Origin: Tabrizicola sp.
Lineage (GTDB): Bacteria > Pseudomonadota > Alphaproteobacteria > Rhodobacterales > Rhodobacteraceae
Length of the DNA: 38,980 nt
Reading direction: 5' to 3'
NCBI RefSeq assembly: GCF_016792905.1
Contig: NZ_JAEULP010000067.1
Coordinates: 1-38,980, forward strand
Shown here: one piece after another, positions 1 through 7,142 of the stretch
Numbering within the stretch: the stretch's first letter is position 1
Layout: every line of letters begins with the position of its first letter
Notes under the pieces: model-generated
What the model saw: only the letters and a program-made list of their open reading frames with translations
The model's database searches: none
What the model was told of the DNA's origin: nothing
Translations under genes and position numbers: made by a program

Positions 1-25
1 TGACTTCGCCTGCGCCGATTCGCCC

Positions 26-53
26 TTGACCTCTGCCCCCGGCCCCCTTAATC
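26..53 (+). promoter_or_regulatory. Promoter of tRNA-Met
   Basis: A TTGACC box at 26-31 is followed after 16 nt by TTAATC at 48-53, a reasonable sigma-70 pair. The tRNA begins 11 nt after the -10 box, the usual distance for a tRNA transcript with a very short leader. Inferred from sequence alone. Confidence 0.5.
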
Positions 54-64
54 CGCGCCGCAGT

Positions 65-141
65 GGCTAGGTAGCTCAGCTGGTTAGAGCGCGCGACTCA
101 TAATCGCGAGGTCGAGGGTTCGAGTCCCTCCCTCGCCACCA
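65..141 (+). tRNA. tRNA-Met (CAT), elongator type
   Basis: A complete cloverleaf is readable. The D-stem is GCTC/GAGC (74-77 with 87-90). The anticodon stem CGCGA/TCGCG encloses the loop CTCATAA with anticodon CAT at 99-101. The T-stem GAGGG/CCCTC surrounds TTCGAGT. The 3' CCA is encoded at 139-141. The body (GGCTA start, GTAGCTCAG, GGTTAGAGC) resembles the elongator tRNA-Met of E. coli rather than initiator tRNA, which would lack the first acceptor pair. tRNA-Ile2 with a lysidine-modified CAT anticodon cannot be fully excluded. The acceptor stem has one mismatch, T68 opposite C134 (tRNA positions 4 and 69). Confidence 0.93.
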
Positions 142-168
142 AACTCTCCCCCCGAACTCCCCAAAGAC

Positions 169-195
169 CAGACGGTTGCCGTCTGCCGTATCTTG
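169..195 (+). terminator. Hairpin after tRNA-Met
   Basis: A perfect 7-bp stem, CAGACGG (169-175) with CCGTCTG (179-185), encloses a 3-nt loop and is followed by a modestly T-rich stretch ending in CTTGTT. It lies 28 nt after the tRNA and is a plausible transcription terminator, though the T-tract is poor. Confidence 0.45.
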
Positions 196-284
196 TTCGC
201 GCAGCCGCCTGTGGAGCCGCGATCGCAGCGCGGGCTGCTCGCCTCTGGCAGGGGCCGAACTTTGCGGCTACCTGTCTCCGCGAC

Positions 285-677
285 ATGGAGTGCAGGACCG
301 AACCATCGACCGTCGTCCCGACCCCTGCCCTGCCACAATGGGCACGGCTCTGTCTCTGCGTGCTGTCGGCTCTCCTTCTGGTCCTGTCGATCTCCGTTCC
401 CGGGCCGGACAGGGCCGGGAGCGGGCATTTCCTGACCGCCCGGCAATCGGGCGTTCACGCGCTGCAGCCGACACTTTCGGCGCTTCGGACCAAGCGCCCC
501 CAGTCCCTCGACAGCGCCCCGCCCGCCCTGCTGCCCGCGGGCGCCGGGCCGGTCCCGGATCCGGCGGTATCACCCATCGCCTTCTGGCCCGCCTGCGCAA
601 CTTGCGGCGCGCAGCCGGTGTTCGACGGCTGGGATGCCCGCGCCCCGCCCCGCGTCCTCATCGCCCGGATGACCTGA
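285..677 (+). CDS. Small hypothetical membrane or exported protein
   Basis: A 130-residue protein of unknown function. One hydrophobic stretch at about residues 21-40 (LCLCVLSALLLVLSISV) follows a short polar N-terminus, so it is either a signal anchor or a single membrane helix. The remainder is proline- and alanine-rich and ends in a DARAPPR motif; a terminal RAPP-type motif is seen in DUF2946-like small proteins, which is only a weak hint. A CATCGAQ segment gives two cysteines spaced three residues apart. Third-position GC is high, consistent with coding. No convincing ribosome-binding site precedes the ATG at 285. Another forward frame (176-721) overlaps it, so the coding assignment is uncertain. 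Confidence 0.42.
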   Translation: MECRTEPSTVVPTPALPQWARLCLCVLSALLLVLSISVPGPDRAGSGHFLTARQSGVHALQPTLSALRTKRPQSLDSAPPALLPAGAGPVPDPAVSPIAFWPACATCGAQPVFDGWDARAPPRVLIARMT

Positions 678-731
678 ACCGCCGTGTGCCTCGCAGGCAT
701 GCGGTCGCATGCCATTCATGAGGACACACCC

Positions 732-869
732 ATGGCTGAAGACAAGACGGACGAGCGCAACCCGCAAGAGGACGATCCGCCTCCCAAGGAACCCATCCTG
801 TTCAACTGGCTGATCACGATTGCCGGGCTCGCCGGGATCACCCTGGTCACGAGCTGGCTCACCCGCTGA
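732..869 (+). CDS. Small single-pass membrane protein, 45 aa
   Basis: The ATG at 732 is preceded at 7 nt by AGGA (721-724), which decides against an upstream in-frame start at 684 that lacks a site. The 45-residue product starts with a very acidic, proline-containing region (MAEDKTDERNPQEDDPPPKE), then a single hydrophobic helix (PILFNWLITIAGLAGITLVTSWL) and a terminal TR. This is the architecture of a tail-anchored small membrane protein. I do not recognise a family. It lies 54 nt after the previous small gene and may be co-transcribed with it; a strong hairpin follows downstream at 945-992. Confidence 0.6.
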   Translation: MAEDKTDERNPQEDDPPPKEPILFNWLITIAGLAGITLVTSWLTR

Positions 870-944
870 CGGCGGGTTGACCCCGAGCGTGACCGGCAAT
901 AGTGGACGCCGGTCTTGGCGAAAGACACGCGACCACCACCAAAT

Positions 945-992
945 GCCGGAAGGCTCTCCGGCGCGTCGATCGGCGCCGGACAGCCTTCCGGC
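945..992. terminator. Long hairpin between convergent genes
   Basis: The 20-nt arm 945-964 pairs with 973-992 with a single mismatch around an 8-nt loop (965-972). It lies between the 45-aa gene (plus) and gnd (minus), so it can act as a bidirectional terminator or 3'-end stabiliser. No T-run follows on either strand. Confidence 0.55.
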
Positions 993-1025
993 GTCGGCTG
1001 GCCCGCTTCGGCGCGCCGGCCGACG

Positions 1026-2423
1026 TCACCCCTTGGCCCAGGGCCCGTGCGGCAGGTCCAGCCCGTCCAGCCGCTGGAACCCGTGCAGCCCGAAGAAATC
1101 GCGTTGCCCCTGGATCATGTTCGCCGTCCCCCGCGCGGTGCGCATCAGGTCGAACCACGCAAGCCCCGCCGACAGCGCGGGAAGCCCCAGACCGTGCAGC
1201 GCGCCTGCCGCCACCACCCGGCGCAGCGCGGGCACGGTGCGGCGCAGGTGGGCCACGAAGTATGGCGCCAGCATCAGGTTGCGGCCCGGGTCTTCCGCCA
1301 GTGCCGAAGCCATGTCGTTCAGCATGGCGGACCGGATGATGCAGCCCGCGCGCCAGACCCGCGCCACCCGCGGCATGTCCAAGGCCCAGCCGAATTCCCC
1401 CGCCGCCGCCGTCATCATCGCGAAACCCTGCGCATAGCACAGGATCTTGCCCGCGATCAGCGCCTGTTCCAGATCCTCCAGCGACACGCTGGCGCGTTCC
1501 GGCGCCGCGCCATACAGCGCCTCGCCTGCTGCCCGCTCGCCCCGCCGCGCCGATACGTTCCGCGCCATCACCGCCGCCTCGATCACCGGGATCGGCGTGC
1601 CGAGGTTCTGCGCCTCGATCGCCGTCCAGCGTCCGGTGCCCTTCTGCCCCGCCGCGTCGACGATCATGTCGAGGAGCGGCCCGCCCTTGACCGGGTCCGC
1701 CGCCGCCGCCACCGCCGCCGAAATCTCGATCAGGTAGGACCGCAAGGTCCCTTCGTTCCAGCGCGCGAAAACCGGGGCGATCTCGGCCGCCGACATCCCC
1801 AGCCCGTCGCGCATCACGCCATAGGTCTCGGCGATCATCTGCATGTCGGCATATTCGATGCCGTTGTGCACCGCCTTGACGAAATGCCCCGCCCCGGTCT
1901 CGCCCATATGGTCGGCGCAGGGGGTGCCGTCCTCGGCCTTCGCGGCAATCGCCCGGAACACCGGCGCCATCCGCTCCCAGTCTTCCGCCGTGCCCCCGGC
2001 CATGATCGCAGGCCCGTGCCGCGCGCCCTCCTCGCCGCCCGAGACGCCGATCCCCATGAAGCGGAACGGCAGGCCCGCCGCCGCGCGCCGGTTGGTGTCG
2101 TGGAAATTCGCGTTGCCCGCGTCGATCACCAGGTCGTCCGACCCGAGAAAGGGCGCCAGCGCCGCCAGCATGTCATCCACCGGCTTGCCCGCCGGGACCA
2201 TCAGGATGATCGACCTGGGTACGGCCATCGCGGCAGCCAGGTCGGCCAGGGTCTTCGTCGGCACGATCCGCCCGGCAAGGTCGCCCGCCGAGGCGAAGAA
2301 TTCGTCGGTGGCGGAAGGCGTCCGGTTCCACACCGCAATCGGAAAACCCTTCTCGGCGATGTTCAGCGCCAGCGCGGCCCCCATGGTGCCAAGCCCCACC
2401 AGCCCGATTTCCGGTTTCTGCAT
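1026..2423 (-). CDS. gnd: 6-phosphogluconate dehydrogenase, decarboxylating
   Basis: A 465-residue protein, close to the usual length of about 468. It oxidises 6-phosphogluconate to ribulose-5-phosphate and CO2 with NADP in the cytosolic pentose phosphate pathway. The N-terminal Rossmann motif GLVGLGTMGAALALNIA (residues 7-23) is followed by NRT at 33-35, the NADP-preferring position. The substrate motif GVSGGEEGARHGP starts at about 126. The catalytic region KAVHNGIEYADMQ has Lys183 and Glu190, the same numbers as in the E. coli enzyme, and the all-helical C-terminal domain is present. The ATG at 2421-2423 has a GGGGAGGA ribosome-binding site. The reading frame stays open far upstream, but that part is antisense to cobQ. 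It is divergent from cobQ with 162 bp between starts. Confidence 0.96.
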   Translation of the reverse strand: MQKPEIGLVGLGTMGAALALNIAEKGFPIAVWNRTPSATDEFFASAGDLAGRIVPTKTLADLAAAMAVPRSIILMVPAGKPVDDMLAALAPFLGSDDLVIDAGNANFHDTNRRAAAGLPFRFMGIGVSGGEEGARHGPAIMAGGTAEDWERMAPVFRAIAAKAEDGTPCADHMGETGAGHFVKAVHNGIEYADMQMIAETYGVMRDGLGMSAAEIAPVFARWNEGTLRSYLIEISAAVAAAADPVKGGPLLDMIVDAAGQKGTGRWTAIEAQNLGTPIPVIEAAVMARNVSARRGERAAGEALYGAAPERASVSLEDLEQALIAGKILCYAQGFAMMTAAAGEFGWALDMPRVARVWRAGCIIRSAMLNDMASALAEDPGRNLMLAPYFVAHLRRTVPALRRVVAAGALHGLGLPALSAGLAWFDLMRTARGTANMIQGQRDFFGLHGFQRLDGLDLPHGPWAKG

Positions 2424-2585
2424 CTCCGATCCTCCCCGACCACCCCAAGGCGATGTTAACGCAAACAGACTGCCGCAGCCCGCCGGGGTCAAGCCCAAAG
2501 CCGCAATATGCGGGGTGGCCGGAGCCATGGCACGCCGGTCGCAGCTGCCTCTGGCTCCGATCGGGACAAGCGTTATAAGGGGCGC

Positions 2586-4043
2586 ATGAAGCGCATCATG
2601 ATTCAGGGCGCAGGCTCCAACGTCGGCAAGTCGCTTCTCGTCGCCGGGCTTTGCCGCCATTTCACCCGCCTCGGCATGACCGTGCGCCCCTTCAAGCCGC
2701 AGAACATGTCGAACAACGCCGCCGTGGCGGAGGGCGGCGAGATCGGCCGCGCGCAGGCGCTGCAGGCCCGCGCCTGCAAGGTGGCGCCCCATGTGGACAT
2801 GAACCCCGTGCTCTTGAAGCCCGAATCCGAAACCGGCGCGCAGGTGATCGTGCAGGGCAAGCGCCTGACGACCGTGAAAGCCAGAGGCTACGCCGCCCTC
2901 AAGCCGCAACTCATGGCCCCGGTCCTCGACAGCTTCCGCCGCCTTCAGTCCCAAGCCGACCTCGTGATCGTCGAGGGTGCAGGCAGCCCCGCCGAGGTGA
3001 ACCTGCGGGCAGGCGACATCGCCAACATGGGCTTCGCCCACGAGGCCTGCGTGCCGGTGATCCTGACCGGCGACATCGACCGGGGGGGCGTCATCGCGCA
3101 ACTCGTGGGCACGCAGGCGGTGCTGGACCCCGGGGATGCCGCGATGATCAGGGGCTTCCTGATCAACAAGTTCCGCGGCGACCCCCGACTTTTCGACGAC
3201 GGCTACCGCCTGATCGAACAGCGCACCGGCTGGCCCGGCCTCGGCGTCATCCCATGGTTCCCTCATGCCCACCGCCTTCCGGCGGAGGACGCCGCCGAGT
3301 TGAGCAGCGGCGGGGGCGGCACAAGGGGCAACGGCCAATTCCTGATCGCCGTCCCCCACCTGAACCGCATCGCCAATTTCGACGACCTCGACCCGCTTGC
3401 CCAGGAACCCGGCGTCACCCTGAAGATCGTCAAGCCCGGCCAACCCCTGCCGGTCGAGTCCGATCTGATCATCCTGCCGGGAAGCAAAGCCACCATCGCC
3501 GACCTCGCCCATTTCCGCGCCGAAGGCTGGGACATCGACCTCGCCGCCGCCCTCAGCCGGGGCGCACGGGTTCTGGGCCTCTGCGGCGGCTACCAGATGC
3601 TCGGGCGCGAGATCGCCGACCCTGACGGGATCGAGGGCAAGCCGGGCTCCGTCGCCGGTCTCGGCCTTCTGGACCTCACCACCGTGATGACCGCCGACAA
3701 GCGCGTGACCGAAACCGAGGCGATCCACCCCGCGTCAGGCACCCGCGTCAAGGGCTACGAAATTCACCTCGGCCGCACGGAAGGCCCCGACCGCGCCCGC
3801 CCGCTGTTCAGCGTGAACGGCCAGCCCGAAGGCGCCGTCCGCGCCGATGGCCGGGCGATGGGCAGCTACCTCCACGGCATGTTCACCGAAGACGCCTTCC
3901 GCCGCGCCTTCCTCGCAGGCCTCGGTGCAACCCCCGGCAACTTCAGCTACGACCAGTCCGTCGAGGAAACGCTCGACGCTCTGGCCGACCACCTTGCCGC
4001 GAATGTGGATTGCGAAAAGCTGCTCGCACTGGCGTCGATCTAG
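2586..4043 (+). CDS. cobQ: Cobyric acid synthase
   Basis: A 485-residue glutamine-dependent amidase that adds four amide groups to adenosylcobyrinic acid a,c-diamide in the cobalamin pathway. The N-terminal dethiobiotin-synthetase-like ATPase domain carries GAGSNVGKS (residues 8-16) and the family signature [11 protein letters not shown] at about 38. The C-terminal GATase domain has the nucleophile Cys333 in [11 protein letters not shown] and His430 in GSYLHGMF. The ATG at 2586 is preceded by AAGGGG; an upstream in-frame start at 2508 would give an atypical extension. No other cobalamin genes are in the window, so it is not in a visible cob operon. I looked for a cobalamin riboswitch in the 162-bp upstream gap and saw none. 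Confidence 0.96.
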   Translation: MKRIMIQGAGSNVGKSLLVAGLCRHFTRLGMTVRPFKPQNMSNNAAVAEGGEIGRAQALQARACKVAPHVDMNPVLLKPESETGAQVIVQGKRLTTVKARGYAALKPQLMAPVLDSFRRLQSQADLVIVEGAGSPAEVNLRAGDIANMGFAHEACVPVILTGDIDRGGVIAQLVGTQAVLDPGDAAMIRGFLINKFRGDPRLFDDGYRLIEQRTGWPGLGVIPWFPHAHRLPAEDAAELSSGGGGTRGNGQFLIAVPHLNRIANFDDLDPLAQEPGVTLKIVKPGQPLPVESDLIILPGSKATIADLAHFRAEGWDIDLAAALSRGARVLGLCGGYQMLGREIADPDGIEGKPGSVAGLGLLDLTTVMTADKRVTETEAIHPASGTRVKGYEIHLGRTEGPDRARPLFSVNGQPEGAVRADGRAMGSYLHGMFTEDAFRRAFLAGLGATPGNFSYDQSVEETLDALADHLAANVDCEKLLALASI

Positions 4044-4219
4044 GCCGACTCATCCGACACCCTCCGGCGCATACCGACTTGGTAATTCCGCCACAGGCTT
4101 AGAAATTCAGGATTCAGCATGCTTCTTCGGCAAGAACCATGCCTGTAAGATTCATGAACCATCACCCGGTGGTGTTGAGAGCATCAGCATCGGGCGCAAG
4201 AAAATCAGAGGAAACGAGC

Positions 4220-4802
4220 ATGAAGATCGCACTCATGGCGGCAATTTCGGTGCTGGGCATGGTACAGGCCGCCGACGCACAGGATGGGTTTTACTATGGT
4301 ATCGGGCTTGGCGTCACCGAAAGCAGCACCAACGCCCCGATCGTCTCCGATTACACAGCGACAGCCACCGATCTCTCGCTGGCGCACCGCTGGCTACCGC
4401 TTCGCGGCCTCCGGAAACCTCCAGTTCGGAATCGAGGGCAACCTTGACGTGCTGAGCGGCGAGACAATGAGCGATGGCGTGGATGCCTGCACCGGGCAGT
4501 CTCCCTCTTGGTGTACGCTGGATACGGTCCTGCGCCTGCGCGGAACGGTGACGACGGAACTCGCCAACGGCGGCCACCTGACCTCGTCCCTGGGCGCGGT
4601 CCTTGTCGATGGCGTGACAGAGAACGGCGGCGGCAACTATCTTGACACGACGGGCAAGGGCCTTTCACTCGGGTTCGGCTGGGAACCTGCCACGATGCCG
4701 GTGCGGATCGACGTGAACTACGATGCAATCCGCGACGACGACCAGCCGCTCTACGAGCGCGACCTGGACCTGATCGGCCTGCGCGCTTCCTACATGTTCT
4801 AG
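4220..4802 (+). pseudogene. Outer-membrane beta-barrel protein, frameshifted
   Basis: The ATG at 4220, with GAGGAAA upstream, opens a frame with a clear signal peptide (MKIALMAAISVLGMVQAADA, predicted cleavage after ADA) and a first strand beginning DGFYYGIGLGV. That frame continues only to 4447 with non-barrel residues after about 4385. The frame two bases back carries on with TAGYRFAASGNLQFGIEGN and alternating strands to 4802, ending ASYMF with the terminal Phe expected for an outer-membrane protein. Joining them at about 4384-4386 (one extra base, or two lost, near GGCGCACC) gives about 193 residues of typical small OmpW/OmpA-like barrel. Either a recent pseudogene or a sequencing error. 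It resembles surface porin-like antigens; function unknown. Confidence 0.75.
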
Positions 4803-4815
4803 CGCTTTCCCTTGG

Positions 4816-4847
4816 CGGGTGGGGTTCGCCCCCACCCGTTCTGGTTA
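4816..4847 (+). terminator. Terminator after barrel gene
   Basis: A 9-bp GC-rich stem, CGGGTGGGG (4816-4824) with its complement at 4830-4838, has a 5-nt loop and is followed by TTCTGGTT. It sits 14 nt after the stop codon of the barrel gene. Confidence 0.65.
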
Positions 4848-4916
4848 AGAAAGCCCGAACGCCCACAGCCAAGCCCTTGAAATCCCGCAGGATCAGACCT
4901 CTGTCCTGCGTGGACA
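4844..4916 (-). repeat. 3'-end repeat, copy 1 (after znuA)
   Basis: Read on the minus strand it begins with the degenerate 15-mer TGTCCACGCAGGACA (4902-4916) immediately after the znuA stop codon (4917-4919). It then shares GATTTCAA, a TTGG block, GGGCGTT and TTTCTTAAC with the copies at 20904-20982 and 36227-36295. The order of conserved blocks is the same in all three copies. It overlaps the tail of the terminator at 4816-4847. Confidence 0.65.
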
Positions 4917-5798
4917 TCACCCGCCCGCACACTCCACGATCGCCTGCGCCAGCCCCGACATCAGCGCCACATAAGCCCCCGGCCCCGGCTCCAGCGAAGA
5001 CCCCACCGGGTCCAGCGCCCCGCCGATCCTGGCCCCGGTCCCCTCGGCCAGTTGCTCGATCAGGGCCGGATCATGCTGGACCTCGGGGAACAGGCACACC
5101 ACACCCCCCGCCGCGATCTCGTCCCGCAGCCCCGCCAGCCGCGCCGCGCCGGGAGAGGACGCATCCCCGACCGCGATGCTGCCCACGAAGTCCAGCCCGT
5201 AGTGATCGCCGAAATAGCCGAAGGCGTCGTGGAATGTGACAATCGGCTTGCCCCTGACCGGGGAAAGCAGCGCACCCAGTTCCGCATCCAGCCCGCCGAT
5301 CTGGTCCGCAGCTTTCGCTGCATTCGCCCGGTAGGTCGCCGCGTGCTCCGGGTCCAGCCGCGACAGCTCGGCGGCGATCAGGCCCAGCCAGACCTGCGCA
5401 TTGCCGGGGTCAAGCCAGGCATGCGGGTCCTCGGGGCCATGATCGTGCCCCTCTTCCACATTCCCCACCCCATAGTCGCGCGCCTTCGTTCCCTCCGCGT
5501 CCAGCAGCGCCAGCGCCGGTGCGCCTTCGGGCCGGGCCTCCAGCGCGCCCTCCAGCCAGGGGGTCAGCTCCGGCCCGACCCAGACCACCAGCCCGGCATC
5601 GGCCACCGCCCCGGCCTGGCTGGGCCGAAGCTGGAAATCATGCTCGTCAGCGCCCCTGGCCAGCAGAAGCTCCGGCGTGCCCAGATCTCCCATCACCTGC
5701 GCGGCAAGCGCGTGGACCGGCGGGATGTCGGTCACCACCGAAGGCACCTCGGCCAGCGCCGGGCTGGCAAGCAGCAGAAACGGAATGATGGGACGCAT
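4917..5798 (-). CDS. znuA: Zinc ABC transporter substrate-binding protein
   Basis: A 293-residue periplasmic protein of the cluster A-I metal-binding family, feeding zinc to ZnuBC. A signal peptide (MRPIIPFLLLASPALA) is followed by the mature protein. Expected zinc ligands are His53 (DEHDFQLRPS), His126 (DPHAWLDP) and His190 (TFHDAFGYF), with an acidic residue near the C-terminus. The His-rich loop that many ZnuA proteins carry between the first two ligands is nearly absent here (only EEGHDHG, about residues 115-121). The gene is divergent from zur-znuCB across a 64-bp region with a Zur-like palindrome, so zinc-repressed expression is likely. A three-copy repeat abuts its stop codon. Confidence 0.93.
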   Translation of the reverse strand: MRPIIPFLLLASPALAEVPSVVTDIPPVHALAAQVMGDLGTPELLLARGADEHDFQLRPSQAGAVADAGLVVWVGPELTPWLEGALEARPEGAPALALLDAEGTKARDYGVGNVEEGHDHGPEDPHAWLDPGNAQVWLGLIAAELSRLDPEHAATYRANAAKAADQIGGLDAELGALLSPVRGKPIVTFHDAFGYFGDHYGLDFVGSIAVGDASSPGAARLAGLRDEIAAGGVVCLFPEVQHDPALIEQLAEGTGARIGGALDPVGSSLEPGPGAYVALMSGLAQAIVECAGG

Positions 5799-5833
5799 CG
5801 ATCGGGCCTTCCCTTTGCCGGGTGATCTATGTA

Positions 5834-5848
5834 TGTAATATCATAACA
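5834..5848. promoter_or_regulatory. Candidate Zur box between znuA and zur
   Basis: TGTAATATCATAACA is an imperfect dyad with 5 of 7 symmetric pairs (TGT-AT...AT-ACA). It is an AT-rich island in a GC-rich region and lies in the 64-bp divergent promoter of znuA and zur. The TGTnAT...ATnACA pattern fits Fur/Zur-type operators. Binding is inferred from position and pattern. Confidence 0.6.
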
Positions 5849-5862
5849 CGTCAATCCCCGCG

Positions 5863-6381
5863 ATGCCCGCCATGCCCCACGCCCTCGATTGCCCCGGCTG
5901 CGCTGCCCCCGAACTGGCCTTCGCCGCCCATGACCACGCCCATTGCGCCCATGACGCGCTGGAACGGGCCGAAGCCGTGACCGCTGCCAATGGGGCGCGG
6001 ATGACCCCGGTCCGTCGCCGGGTGCTGGAGATCCTGCTGGAGAACCACAAGGCGCTTGGCGCCTATGACGTCCTGGCCCGGCTTGGCGCCGAAGGTTTCG
6101 GCAACCAGCCCCCCGTCGCCTATCGCGCGCTGGAATTCCTTGTCGAACAGGGTCTTGCCCACCGTATCCAGCGGCTGAACGCCTTTACGGCCTGCACCCA
6201 CCCCGGCGAGGAGCACGCCCCCGCCTTCCTGATCTGCCGCCTGTGCCACATGGTCGCCGAGGCCGAGGCGAGCGCCGCCCGCACCTCGCTCGACGCCGAG
6301 GCCGCCCGCGCCGGGTTCCGGGTCGAACGCTCCACCATCGAGGCGCTCGGCCTCTGCCCGGCCTGCCAGGGGGCCGCATGA
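5863..6381 (+). CDS. zur: Fur-family zinc uptake regulator Zur
   Basis: A 172-residue transcriptional repressor that senses zinc. The winged-helix domain (about 45-110) contains MTPVRRRVLEILLENHKALGAYDVL and the recognition region PVAYRALEFLVEQGLAHRI. The dimerisation domain has CRLC (Cys125, Cys128) and CPAC (Cys165, Cys168), the structural zinc site of the family. Zur rather than Fur is supported by position: it overlaps znuC by 4 nt and diverges from znuA. The N-terminus is extended by about 30 residues with CPGC (10-13) and HDHAHCAH (23-30), an added metal-binding-looking segment. The start is either ATG 5863 or ATG 5872; neither has a strong ribosome-binding site. Confidence 0.92.
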   Translation: MPAMPHALDCPGCAAPELAFAAHDHAHCAHDALERAEAVTAANGARMTPVRRRVLEILLENHKALGAYDVLARLGAEGFGNQPPVAYRALEFLVEQGLAHRIQRLNAFTACTHPGEEHAPAFLICRLCHMVAEAEASAARTSLDAEAARAGFRVERSTIEALGLCPACQGAA

Positions 6382-7142
6382 GCCTGATCGCCGCCGACCA
6401 CATCTGCATCCGCTTCGGCGCGGAAGAAGTGCTGCACGACATCTCGCTCAAGGTCGACCCGGGCGAGATCGTGACCATCCTTGGCCCGAACGGTTCGGGC
6501 AAATCCACCCTCCTCCGCGCGCTTCTGGGCATCGTGCCTGCCGCCGAGGGGCGCATCACCCGGCAACCCGGCCTGAAGATCGGCTATGTCCCGCAGAAGT
6601 TGATGATCGACCGCACCATGCCGATCACCGTCCGCCGCTTCCTGTCGCTTCCCGCCCGCGTGACCGATGCGGCCGCCGACGAGGCCCTGTCGCGCACCGG
6701 CATGGCGGGCCAGGGGGCCGAACAGATGACGACGCTCTCCGGCGGACAGTTGCAGCGGGTGCTCCTCGCCCGCGCGCTCTTGGGCCAGCCGCAGATCCTG
6801 ATGCTGGACGAACCGACCTCTGGGCTCGACCAACCCGGCGAGGCCGCCTTCTACCGGCTGATCGAGGAGGTCCGGCGCGAAACCGGCGCCGCCGTGCTGA
6901 TGATCAGCCATGACCTGCATGTGGTGATGGCCGCGTCCGACCGGGTGATCTGCCTGAACGGCCATATCTGCTGCGAAGGCACCCCGCGCGTCGTGTCGAC
7001 TGCGCCGGAATACCGCGCGCTCTTCGGTCTGGGCACGCAGGGCGCGCTGGCGCTTTACCGCCACGAACACGACCACGCGCATGAGGATGGCCACCCGCAC
7101 CATCACCATCACGATCCTCACCACGGCCACGACCATGCTTGA
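6378..7142 (+). CDS. znuC: Zinc ABC transporter ATP-binding protein
   Basis: A 254-residue ATPase of the zinc importer. Walker A is GPNGSGKST (36-44), the signature LSGGQ (120-124), Walker B LMLDEPTSGLD (141-151) and the switch His178 in ISHD. Its ATG overlaps the zur stop (ATGA), so translation is coupled. The C-terminus is unusual: from residue 229 to 253 there are 14 histidines, including a run of five, forming a metal-binding tail just before the end. This tail is encoded immediately before and across the znuB start. ZnuC orthologues often have some C-terminal histidines, but this one is extensive while ZnuA has lost most of its own His loop. Confidence 0.95.
   Translation: MSLIAADHICIRFGAEEVLHDISLKVDPGEIVTILGPNGSGKSTLLRALLGIVPAAEGRITRQPGLKIGYVPQKLMIDRTMPITVRRFLSLPARVTDAAADEALSRTGMAGQGAEQMTTLSGGQLQRVLLARALLGQPQILMLDEPTSGLDQPGEAAFYRLIEEVRRETGAAVLMISHDLHVVMAASDRVICLNGHICCEGTPRVVSTAPEYRALFGLGTQGALALYRHEHDHAHEDGHPHHHHHDPHHGHDHA

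Noticed and set aside
142-290. tRNA-associated integration site
   Set aside because: There is no integrase, no second copy of the tRNA 3' end and no phage-like genes in the first kilobases.
176-721. 181-codon plus-strand frame overlapping the small gene at 285
   Set aside because: Composition is Arg/Ser/Pro-rich without hydrophobic or conserved segments, and there is no ribosome-binding site; the 285-677 frame is more protein-like.
915-2459. 514-codon plus-strand frame opposite gnd
   Set aside because: The translation is an arginine/histidine/proline-rich shadow with no domain-like features, and gnd on the other strand is unambiguous.
2424-2585. Cobalamin riboswitch upstream of cobQ
   Set aside because: No B12-box-like conserved segment and no suitable stem arrangement; only 162 bp separate it from gnd.
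3270-3292. Small CCTTCCGGCGG palindrome inside cobQ as a regulatory element
   Set aside because: It is within coding sequence of a well-conserved gene and such GC-rich dyads occur by chance at this composition.
2424-3728. Reading frame of the gnd strand continuing open for over 400 codons across cobQ
   Set aside because: It is antisense to cobQ, which has every family motif, and the gnd start with a strong ribosome-binding site is at 2423. Long open antisense frames are expected at this GC content.
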